DNA of 5,426 bases from an uncultured Collinsella sp. (GCA_900757185.1 CAAEMX010000032.1:1-5426); one strand, 5' to 3'; counted from the stretch's first letter, positions 1 to 5,377 are shown. Translations and numbers: made by a program. Notes: generated by a model from the sequence alone, not told the origin.

Positions 1-57
1 CGGGGCGCCCTTTTACCTATATGTGGCCGGGGCACACAGCCCAAAGCTCGCAAGCTC
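1..57. other. Intergenic tail with a partial terminator-like element at the window edge
   Basis: These 57 bases follow the stop codon of the minus-strand Hpt gene. The self-complementary GGGCGCCC at 3-10 is followed by TTTT at 11-14. This looks like the 3' arm and U-tract of a terminator for a plus-strand gene lying left of the window. Read on the minus strand it could instead be the start of a bidirectional terminator for the Hpt operon. The rest of the hairpin would lie outside, so it cannot be confirmed. A weak 4-bp hairpin (GGGC 30-33 with GCCC 39-42) and a direct repeat AAGCTC (44-49, 52-57) are also present, and neither is convincing as a signal. Confidence 0.3.
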
Positions 58-414
58 TTATTCAGCCGTCTCGCGCAGAGCCGACATCGTAGCCGCATAT
101 TGCTGCTGCAGCGCATGCATTCCCTCGCGAGCGCCGTCAACGGCATCGGCGCCGCGCAGCGCCTCGGTCACCACGACCGCCGGCTCGTACAGATTATCGA
201 ATCCCAGGTTCTGGCTCACGCCCTTGAGCGTGTGCGCTGCCATAAACGCACCTTCGGCGTCTCCTGCCGCCATGGCGGCCTCCAGCTTGTCCATACTCTC
301 GTCATCCAAAAACTTGAGGGCAAAGCGGGCAAGCATTTCATCGCCCATCAGGCGGGCGCAAGCGTCATCATAATTGGCGCCGATCTTCTCATACGCCTCA
401 CGCATGGAAATCAT
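58..414 (-). CDS. Stand-alone Hpt (histidine phosphotransfer) domain protein
   Basis: This 118-residue protein consists of a single Hpt domain, a helical bundle whose surface histidine carries a phosphoryl group between a histidine kinase and receiver domains in a cytoplasmic phosphorelay. The signature HTLKGVSQNLG lies at residues 61-71 and matches the family pattern HxLKGxxxxLG, so His61 is the predicted phosphorylation site and Lys64-Gly65 its usual neighbours. There is no signal peptide, membrane segment or kinase ATPase domain, and the length is normal for a free-standing Hpt. The ATG at 414 is preferred over the in-frame ATG at 405 because an AAAGGAG ribosome binding site at 424-430 lies 9 nt upstream of it. 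The gene begins 23 bp after the stop of the GGDEF-REC-HD-GYP gene on the same strand, so it is very likely cotranscribed with it and may exchange phosphate with that protein's receiver domain (inference). Confidence 0.9.
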   Translation of the reverse strand: MISMREAYEKIGANYDDACARLMGDEMLARFALKFLDDESMDKLEAAMAAGDAEGAFMAAHTLKGVSQNLGFDNLYEPAVVVTEALRGADAVDGAREGMHALQQQYAATMSALRETAE

Positions 415-423
415 GGATTAAAG

Positions 424-430
424 CTCCTTT
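424..430 (-). promoter_or_regulatory. Ribosome binding site of the Hpt gene
   Basis: AAAGGAG on the minus strand sits 9 nt upstream of the ATG at 414, inside the 23-bp gap after the preceding stop codon. It supports independent translation initiation within a shared mRNA and decides for the first of two closely spaced ATGs. Confidence 0.7.
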
Positions 431-437
431 GGTCAAA

Positions 438-2318
438 CTAAATCGTGGGAAACGCAACGACGTCAGCGGGGCGTGCCAACGTCTCGGCAATTTGGTCTTG
501 CACCTCGAGCAGGCAGTCGAGCAACAGCGGGTTAAAGGTGCCGCACTTACCGTCCAGAATCATCTGGATTGCTTCCTCGTGCGGGATGGCGTCTTTGTAT
601 ACGCGCACGCTCGTCAGCGCATCGTACACGTCAGCCACCGAAACCACCTGCGCGGCAATGGGAATTTCGTCGCCCTTGAGGCCATCGGGATAACCCTTGC
701 CGTCCCAGCGCTCGTGATGCCAACGCGCAATCTGGTACGCATATTCCATAAGCGCATTGCCGGCGTGATGGCTACCCAGCTCAAGCAGCATGTCGGCGCC
801 GATCGTAGTATGCGTCTTCATAATCTCGAACTCCTCGGGCGTAAGGCGTCCGGGCTTGTTGAGAATCGCATCGTCAATCGACATCTTGCCGATATCGTGC
901 AGCGCCGAAGCCAGGGCGACCGTGGAGCGTTCCTCATTGTCGAGGGAGATCGTGCCGCTACGCTGGACCAGACAGCCAAGCAGCAGCTCGGTCAGCTTCT
1001 CGATGTTCGTAACGTGCCTGCCGCTTTCGCCGTTGCGAAGCTCCATGACGCCGGCCATGATGTCGATGAGCATGCGACTGTTCTTGACGCGCTCGTTGTA
1101 CTGCTGGGACAGCAGGTTCGTCAGGCGGCGCTGTTTGGCGTATAGGCGGATGGTGTTGCTTACACGGCGGCGCACGACACGGGAGTCAAACGGACGGTTG
1201 ATATAGTCCGAGGCGCCCAGTTCGTACGCGCGCAGAACCATATCATCGGAATCTTCGCTCGAGATCATGATGACAGGCAGATTGTCGATACCCGTTCGGC
1301 GCGACAGATCGGCCAGCACCTCAAAGCCGCTTATGCCCGGCATGACAATGTCCAGCATCACGAGCGACAACTCATCGCCATAGCGGTCGACCATGTCGAG
1401 CGCCGCACGACCGTTATCGGCCTCGAGGATGCAATACTCGTCCTTGAGCATCTCGTTGAGAATGACTCGGTTCATCTCGGAGTCATCGACAATAAGCACC
1501 AAAGGCTTTTCGCTTTGGAAGGCCTCGATGGAATCGGCATCGGTCACGACCGTACCGGCTTTTGCCTTAGCGCGGCTCAATAACTGGACAGCGCGGCCAA
1601 CGCCCTCATCGACCGTCTCGCCATGAATGCGAACACCACCAACACATGCCGTCAAGCTCACGTACTCATGGCCCGGAATAATCGTGGAACGAACGGCATC
1701 GGATACCTGATGCAGGCGACGGGTGAAGTCATCGGAGGGAATATTGGGCATGACAACCACAAACTTGTCGCAGCCATAGCGCACAAGTTCGTCAGTCGAA
1801 CGGATTCCGCTGCGCATGGCTGCCGCCACAGCACCGAGCGCAAGGTCGCCGGCATGACGGCCACACGTATCGTTGAAGACCCTAAAATCATCAAGATCGA
1901 TCATCGCAACGCCGGCATTCATGCGGGCGCTACGGAGCTTTTCCTCGTAATATCGGCGATTGCGCACACTCGTCAGCACGTCGGTGTAGACAAGGTCCTC
2001 TTCTGCAGCCTCTTGCTCATCGATCGGCCGCACCATCAGCAAGACGTGAGGCTCGCCCTCGACCTTTAGAGGGCGCAGACGGGCGCGGTACTCAGTACCA
2101 TCATTGAGCAGCTGCTCCGATACGTCATCGGAACCCGCCAAGGCCTCAAGACTTGACTGACGCAGACAAGGACACCGATCACCGGCGAGCAGGCAGTTAG
2201 GCTCGCTCTTAATCTGATCGGCCGACAGCAAACGCACCACGGGGTAGGTCTTCGCGACACGGGCGACCTCGGCGGCAGCCTCCTCGTCGGTTAGATTGGC
2301 CTCGTGATTATTGAGCAT
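438..2318 (-). CDS. GGDEF (degenerate)-REC-HD-GYP cyclic-di-GMP signalling protein
   Basis: This is a cytoplasmic 626-residue multidomain regulator with no visible membrane segment. Residues 1-105 form an N-terminal region with a CX6CPC cluster (Cys42, Cys49, Cys51), possibly PAS-like. Residues about 110-265 are a GGDEF domain starting at LTSVRNRR. Asp141 and the ND/GD motifs are kept, but the signature reads GCDKF (182-186) instead of GGDEF, so cyclase activity is doubtful. The inhibitory-site motif RxxD is present at 173-176. Residues 272-390 are a receiver with acidic pair Asp278-Asp279, phosphoacceptor Asp323 and Ser353, but Arg375 replaces the usual switch lysine. Residues about 410-615 are an HD-GYP phosphodiesterase with HD at 474-475, His503, HHERWDGKGYP at 534-544 and Asp563, all expected for metal binding and c-di-GMP hydrolysis. 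The ATG at 2318 follows an AAAGGG site with a 6-nt spacer. An Hpt gene follows 23 bp downstream. The likely net role is phosphorylation-controlled c-di-GMP degradation (inference). Confidence 0.93.
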   Translation of the reverse strand: MLNNHEANLTDEEAAAEVARVAKTYPVVRLLSADQIKSEPNCLLAGDRCPCLRQSSLEALAGSDDVSEQLLNDGTEYRARLRPLKVEGEPHVLLMVRPIDEQEAAEEDLVYTDVLTSVRNRRYYEEKLRSARMNAGVAMIDLDDFRVFNDTCGRHAGDLALGAVAAAMRSGIRSTDELVRYGCDKFVVVMPNIPSDDFTRRLHQVSDAVRSTIIPGHEYVSLTACVGGVRIHGETVDEGVGRAVQLLSRAKAKAGTVVTDADSIEAFQSEKPLVLIVDDSEMNRVILNEMLKDEYCILEADNGRAALDMVDRYGDELSLVMLDIVMPGISGFEVLADLSRRTGIDNLPVIMISSEDSDDMVLRAYELGASDYINRPFDSRVVRRRVSNTIRLYAKQRRLTNLLSQQYNERVKNSRMLIDIMAGVMELRNGESGRHVTNIEKLTELLLGCLVQRSGTISLDNEERSTVALASALHDIGKMSIDDAILNKPGRLTPEEFEIMKTHTTIGADMLLELGSHHAGNALMEYAYQIARWHHERWDGKGYPDGLKGDEIPIAAQVVSVADVYDALTSVRVYKDAIPHEEAIQMILDGKCGTFNPLLLDCLLEVQDQIAETLARPADVVAFPTI

Positions 2319-2529
2319 ATGGGGCCCTTTCGATAGTTTCGCATGGTAGCGGTGGGTTCCAAATTTTACAAGGGTAACACCTTGTCGATGCAGGTAAGCA
2401 CGTGAATGCTGTTACATTTTTATGAGTTGGCAGACGGCGCGATTGAAGCCGCAGACGTGAAGTTTTGAGAACATTTGTTAACACGGCCGAAACGTTTGCG
2501 GCTGAAGCCTGTTTTGTTTTTTGCAGCTG
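2319..2529. other. Intergenic spacer upstream of the GGDEF-REC-HD-GYP gene
   Basis: This 211-bp spacer separates two minus-strand genes and should contain the promoter of the signalling operon. It is more AT-rich than its surroundings. No strong sigma-70 promoter is visible. The best minus-strand -10 candidates are TAAAAT (about 2361-2366) and CATAAA (near 2430), and both lack a good -35 at standard spacing. The end next to the hydrolase stop is T-rich on the plus strand (2511-2522) with only a 3-4 bp hairpin (GGCTGAAGCC, 2500-2509) before it. That points in the wrong direction to terminate the hydrolase gene. Confidence 0.4.
2368..2385. promoter_or_regulatory. Candidate operator: ACAAGG-N6-CCTTGT inverted repeat
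   Basis: A perfect 6-bp inverted repeat with a 6-nt centre lies about 50 bp upstream of the start codon of the GGDEF-REC-HD-GYP gene. It abuts the TAAAAT -10 candidate on the minus strand. Dyads of this size are typical of dimeric regulator sites. The stem is too short and lacks a T-tract to be a terminator. The regulator is unknown, and chance occurrence cannot be excluded. Confidence 0.3.
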
Positions 2530-3327
2530 CTAGAGCCCCAGGATGCCACGGACAGTCTGGGCAGCCGCTGCCGGGCGATCGCGCAGGCCGTTGTGCGCGC
2601 CGGGAACCATTACGAGCGGACAGTCCAAAAGCTCAGCCGCCATCCTCGTGCCCGCCTCGCGGGGCGTGCCAATCGAGAGCTCGCCCAGGAGCACAGCGGC
2701 CACCGTTTTCGACGCGCGAACGCTATCCCAATCGGGAACGCAGGTCATAGTAATCCCGTATTCGTTTGCCATGAAACTGCGGCCGTTGCGCAGGGCATGT
2801 TTGGCTTCCGCTTCGGTCGTTCCAGGAGCCTCGGGGTCCAAGTCGCCGAGGGCTCCCAAGAAAAGCCGGAGCGCCCTTGAAACCTTTCCCGCCGCAATCA
2901 TATCGAGCAAAACCGGAGCTGCGCCCATACCGACGCCTTTGTCCGACACAGCCGGCTCATACAGAATCGCACGGGCAACGAGATGGGGTTCGGTGCGAAG
3001 AAGCTCCAGCGCCACCAACGTACCGGCGCTATGCGCAAGCACATTTGCCGGAGCGCCAACGTGTTCGATCACGGCTTGCAGGTCGGCGGCCTGAGCGGCA
3101 AGATCATAGCTGCCGTCTGCCGCATCGCTGCTGCCACCGCAGCCGCGGCGGTCGTAGGCAATTACGCGGTAGTTGCGGCTGAGCTCACAAGCGATGCCGT
3201 CGAAAAATGTGCCGTCGACACAAGCGCCGTGCACGCACACCAAAGCAGGAGTATCAGGCGACACATCCGGGCCGGCATATTCGCGACAGGCAATCGTGGT
3301 GCCCGCACTCTCGACCGTAAAATCCAT
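2530..3327 (-). CDS. Alpha/beta-hydrolase fold protein
   Basis: This 265-residue protein belongs to the alpha/beta-hydrolase superfamily and is probably a soluble esterase- or lactonase-like enzyme of unknown substrate. The usual landmarks appear in order. The oxyanion-loop motif HGA is at 33-35 after a hydrophobic strand (ALVCVHG). YDRRGCGGSS at 58-67 follows strand 4. The nucleophile elbow is AHSAG at 98-102 with Ser100, where alanine replaces the first glycine of GxSxG. YEP is at 123-125, and the catalytic His245 lies in VPGAHNG. The acid position after strand 7 reads GELS (215-218) with Ser instead of Asp, so the acid may instead be Glu124 after strand 6, as in related hydrolases with a YEP motif (inference). 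No signal peptide is seen. The ATG at 3327 follows GGGGG (3334-3338) by 6 nt. It stands as a single gene, with 211 bp before the next minus-strand gene and a divergent neighbour upstream. Confidence 0.9.
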   Translation of the reverse strand: MDFTVESAGTTIACREYAGPDVSPDTPALVCVHGACVDGTFFDGIACELSRNYRVIAYDRRGCGGSSDAADGSYDLAAQAADLQAVIEHVGAPANVLAHSAGTLVALELLRTEPHLVARAILYEPAVSDKGVGMGAAPVLLDMIAAGKVSRALRLFLGALGDLDPEAPGTTEAEAKHALRNGRSFMANEYGITMTCVPDWDSVRASKTVAAVLLGELSIGTPREAGTRMAAELLDCPLVMVPGAHNGLRDRPAAAAQTVRGILGL

Positions 3328-3402
3328 GTTGTGCCCCCATCATCAATGCCCATCCAGTTGCACGTCAGCACGGTTGGATGGACCCGCATTGCCTTACGCC
3401 TT

Positions 3403-3416
3403 GTTAACAGATTAAC
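3403..3416. promoter_or_regulatory. Candidate operator: GTTAA-CAGA-TTAAC inverted repeat
   Basis: A perfect 5-bp inverted repeat with a 4-nt centre overlaps a second dyad, ACAG-N5-CTGT (3407-3419). It lies 76 bp upstream of the hydrolase start and about 95 bp upstream of the putative plus-strand -10. The AT-rich dyad inside GC-rich DNA and its location between divergent genes suggest a regulator site. The arms are short, so the call is tentative. Confidence 0.25.
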
Positions 3417-3512
3417 TGTACCCGACCCGAGGCTTTTCATGGCACGGCATCATGAGCGACGTGAAAAAACGAAACTAGTAAAGCAAGAGCCCGCGCCTTG
3501 CTTTGGAGCCGA

Positions 3513-3521
3513 TGCTATGCT
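3513..3521 (+). promoter_or_regulatory. Putative extended -10 promoter of the radical SAM gene
   Basis: TGCTATGCT fits the extended -10 form TGnTATnnT, with four of six -10 bases matching TATAAT. No good -35 lies at 16-18 nt spacing, which the extended TG could compensate for. A start near 3528 would give a leader of about 25 nt containing the GAGGAG ribosome binding site. Confidence 0.4.
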
Positions 3522-3537
3522 TAGGCACAATTGTCTT

Positions 3538-3543
3538 GAGGAG
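3538..3543 (+). promoter_or_regulatory. Ribosome binding site of the radical SAM gene
   Basis: GAGGAG lies 3 nt before the ATG at 3547 and 9 nt before the in-frame ATG at 3553. The 9-nt spacing is more normal for a Shine-Dalgarno site, so it favours the second ATG. The two choices differ by only two residues (Met-Pro). Confidence 0.65.
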
Positions 3544-3552
3544 TATATGCCT

Positions 3553-4329
3553 ATGTCTACGTTTTTGAATGCCAGCCCCATCTTTGGGCCCGTTCGCAGC
3601 CGTCGCCTTGGTCTCTCGCTCGGCGTCAACATGATGCCGGCCAGCGGCAAAATCTGCACGTTCGACTGCATTTACTGCGAAAACGGCCTCAACGCCGAGC
3701 GCCCCTGCCATGAGCCGTACAACACGGCCGCCGTGGTGCTCGACGCGCTCGAGGCAAAGCTGCGTGAGATGGCAGCCGAGGGCGAGCTCCCCGATGTGAT
3801 CACCTTCGCAGGCAACGGCGAGCCCACCGCCGCGCCGGAATTTCCGCAGGCCATCGCCGGCGCCGTCGCACTGCGCGACAAGCTTGCCCCAAACTCCAAG
3901 ATCGCCGTGCTCTCCAACGGCACACGCGCCGACCGCCCCGAGGTGCACGACGCGCTCATGATGGTCGACGACAACATTCTTAAGCTCGATACCGTCGACC
4001 CGGCGTTTATCCAGCTGCTCGACCAGCCCGTTGGCCCCTACGACGTCGAGCACCAGATCGAGACGTTCGCAAGCTTTGACGGTCACGTTATTATCCAGAC
4101 GATCTTTTTGACCGGCGAGTATCAGGGTAAGCCCATCGACAACACCGGCGAGGAGTACGTTGCCCCCTGGCTCGCGGCGCTTGAGCGCATTCGCCCACAA
4201 GAAGCGACCATCTACACGGTGGCGCGCGAGACACCGATCGCCGGCCTTGTCAAAGCGGCGCCCGAGGTGCTCGACAAGATTGCCGCACGCGTGCGCGCCC
4301 TCGGCATCCCCTGTCAGGTGAGCTACTAG
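3553..4329 (+). CDS. Radical SAM protein, COG0731 (wyosine-synthase-like) family
   Basis: This 258-residue cytoplasmic iron-sulphur enzyme (260 residues if the ATG at 3547 is used) carries the radical SAM cluster motif CxxxCxxC as Cys35, Cys39 and Cys42 (CTFDCIYC). These residues bind a 4Fe-4S cluster that cleaves S-adenosylmethionine. The preceding FGPVRSRRLGLSLGVN block (from about residue 12) and the FAGNGEPT motif (85-92, the SAM-binding GGE-type strand) are typical of COG0731. That family is named after archaeal/eukaryal tRNA wyosine synthase, which acts on the base next to the anticodon of tRNA-Phe. Bacteria do not make wyosine, so the substrate of bacterial members is not established. 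No second cluster motif or partner domain is visible, and the protein is somewhat shorter than archaeal Taw1. It is probably monocistronic, with a hairpin following 41 bp after the stop. Confidence 0.9.
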   Translation: MSTFLNASPIFGPVRSRRLGLSLGVNMMPASGKICTFDCIYCENGLNAERPCHEPYNTAAVVLDALEAKLREMAAEGELPDVITFAGNGEPTAAPEFPQAIAGAVALRDKLAPNSKIAVLSNGTRADRPEVHDALMMVDDNILKLDTVDPAFIQLLDQPVGPYDVEHQIETFASFDGHVIIQTIFLTGEYQGKPIDNTGEEYVAPWLAALERIRPQEATIYTVARETPIAGLVKAAPEVLDKIAARVRALGIPCQVSY

Positions 4330-4370
4330 CAAAATCACGCAGCAGCTAGTGCCCGCCATCCCGCCCCATC

Positions 4371-4437
4371 AGTTGCGGTGATATAGTTCCTATTTGTGCT
4401 GTTAAACCGCTTAAATCGGAACTATATCACCGCAACT
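4371..4437. repeat. Perfect 20-bp inverted repeat with 27-nt loop
   Basis: The arm at 4371-4390 is the exact reverse complement of 4418-4437 (AGTTGCGGTGATATAGTTCC against its complement). Within the 27-nt loop, ATTT (4392-4395) can also pair with AAAT (4413-4416) after one mismatch. The right arm runs into TTTT (4437-4440), so it may terminate the radical SAM transcript on the plus strand. A 20-bp, fairly AT-rich stem with a large loop is longer than normal intrinsic terminators. It fits equally well a small palindromic repeat of the REP or MITE kind. It ends 21 bp before the -10 of map, so it also overlaps the -35 region of that gene. No second copy is present in the window. Confidence 0.9.
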
Positions 4438-4458
4438 TTTATGGACGCCTGGGTGGAC

Positions 4459-4464
4459 TATACT
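4459..4464 (+). promoter_or_regulatory. Putative -10 promoter element of map
   Basis: TATACT matches TATAAT at five of six bases and lies 25 nt before the map start codon. A -35 at 16-17 nt spacing would fall at about 4436-4442 (CTTTTA/TTTTAT), a weak match that overlaps the end of the inverted repeat. The predicted leader is only about 20 nt and consists mainly of the ribosome binding site. Confidence 0.5.
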
Positions 4465-4474
4465 AGCTGCGAAT

Positions 4475-4483
4475 GAAAGGAAG
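4475..4483 (+). promoter_or_regulatory. Ribosome binding site of map
   Basis: GAAAGGAAG ends 6 nt before the ATG at 4490. It supports this start, which includes the N-terminal SEC-C motif in the protein. Confidence 0.65.
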
Positions 4484-4489
4484 TTAGTC

Positions 4490-5377
4490 ATGTTTGACAA
4501 CGGACCCGTGCCTGGCCGCAACGACGCTTGTTGGTGCGGCAGCGGCAAGAAATACAAGAAATGCCATAGCGCCTTTGATGAGCGCCTCGAGCGCTTGTGG
4601 GAAGAGGGCTGGGAGGTTCTGCCCCGCACGCTCTACAAGACGCCCGCCGATATCGAGGGCATCAAGCGCTCGGCCGCCATCAACGTGGGCGTGCTCGACT
4701 ACGTAGGCGAGCACATCGCCGCGGGCATGACCACCAACCAGATCGACCAGATGATCTACGACTACACCATCGAGCACGGTGGCACGCCGGCCGACCTCAA
4801 CTACGAGGGCTACCCCAAGAGCGTATGCACCTCGATCAACGACGTGGTCTGCCACGGCATCCCCTGCGATGCGGACGTGCTGCACGAGGGCGACATCATC
4901 AACGTGGACTGCTCCACGATCTTGGACGGCTACTTTAGCGACTCGAGCCGCATGTTCTGCATCGGCGAAGTCTCGGCCGAGCGCCAGCGCCTGGTCGACG
5001 TTACCCGCGCCAGCGTGGAGGCGGGTCTGGCTGCCGTCAAGCCGTGGCTGCCGCTCTCCGTTATGGCCGAGGCCGTGCAAAAGACGGTCGAGGACGCCGG
5101 CTTTAGCGTGGTGCGCGAGTACGGCGGACACGGCATCGGTAAGGAGTTCCACGAGGACCCGTTTGTGGGCTTTACCACCGAGGCGCCCGATGTGGACACC
5201 ATCATGGCTCCGGGCATGGTCTTTACCATCGAGCCTATGGTCAATGCCGGAGCGCCCGACATCAAGATTAGCAAGGGCGATGGTTGGTGCGTGCGCACCA
5301 AGGACGGCAGCGATTCGGCCCAGTGCGAGGTACAGCTCGTAGTGACCGAGGACGGCTACGAGCTGCTGAGCTGGTAG
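4490..5377 (+). CDS. map: Methionine aminopeptidase, type I, with N-terminal SEC-C motif
   Basis: This 295-residue cytoplasmic metalloenzyme removes the initiator methionine from nascent proteins. Residues 10-26 are a SEC-C zinc motif (Cys14, Cys16, Cys25, His26 in CWCGSGKKYKKCH), the same motif that ends SecA and is thought to bind zinc and ribosomes or partner proteins. The pita-bread catalytic domain follows from about residue 50. By alignment with the E. coli enzyme, the five metal ligands are Asp140, Asp151, His214 (GHGIG), Glu248 (TIEPM) and Glu280, and the catalytic histidine is His122 (CHGIP). All are present, so it should be active. Length is about 30-40 residues above the short E. 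coli form, owing to the N-terminal extension. It is read alone from its own promoter, with a terminator-like hairpin just downstream. It is not in the common adk-map-infA ribosomal cluster here, which suggests it could be one of several map copies (inference). Confidence 0.96.
   Translation: MFDNGPVPGRNDACWCGSGKKYKKCHSAFDERLERLWEEGWEVLPRTLYKTPADIEGIKRSAAINVGVLDYVGEHIAAGMTTNQIDQMIYDYTIEHGGTPADLNYEGYPKSVCTSINDVVCHGIPCDADVLHEGDIINVDCSTILDGYFSDSSRMFCIGEVSAERQRLVDVTRASVEAGLAAVKPWLPLSVMAEAVQKTVEDAGFSVVREYGGHGIGKEFHEDPFVGFTTEAPDVDTIMAPGMVFTIEPMVNAGAPDIKISKGDGWCVRTKDGSDSAQCEVQLVVTEDGYELLSW

Larger units (their letters stand above)
3328..3552. other. Divergent intergenic region between hydrolase and radical SAM genes
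   Basis: This 225-bp region separates the hydrolase (minus) from the radical SAM gene (plus), so it must hold promoters firing both ways unless either gene is read from afar. Recognisable in it are a small inverted repeat at 3403-3416, an extended -10 element at 3513-3521 and a ribosome binding site at 3538-3543, the last two for the plus-strand gene. A clear minus-strand promoter for the hydrolase is not seen. A long reading frame crosses the region into the radical SAM gene, but its upstream part is antisense to the hydrolase and is not considered coding. Confidence 0.5.

Noticed and set aside
429..1145. Open reading frame of 238 codons on the plus strand, antisense to the HD-GYP/REC region
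   Set aside because: It lies wholly inside the well-supported minus-strand gene, has no recognisable domain, and arises from the codon bias of high-GC DNA.
2469..2480. LexA-like box GAACATTTGTTA upstream of the signalling operon
   Set aside because: It matches the GAAC-N4-GTTC core at all but the last base, but the flanks do not fit either the actinobacterial or Bacillus consensus, and neither neighbour is an SOS-type gene.
2486..2503. LacI/PurR-like palindrome around AAACGTTT
   Set aside because: Only the central 8 bp are symmetric. The outer GCCG/CGGC match needs a one-base shift. It lies just after the hydrolase gene and far from a clear promoter.
2500..2522. Plus-strand terminator-like GGCTGAAGCC followed by a T-rich run
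   Set aside because: The stem is only 3-4 bp with a tiny loop, and no plus-strand gene lies upstream of it in the window.
2983..3552. N-terminal extension of the radical SAM reading frame by about 190 codons
   Set aside because: The extension is antisense to the hydrolase gene and crosses an intergenic region. The family N-terminus and a GAGGAG ribosome binding site place the start at 3547/3553.
3475..4359. Open reading frame of 294 codons on the minus strand opposite the radical SAM gene
   Set aside because: No domain is recognisable, and the opposite strand encodes a protein with clear radical SAM motifs.
4484..5152. Open reading frame of 222 codons on the minus strand opposite map
   Set aside because: It is a shadow of map, whose catalytic residues are all present on the plus strand.
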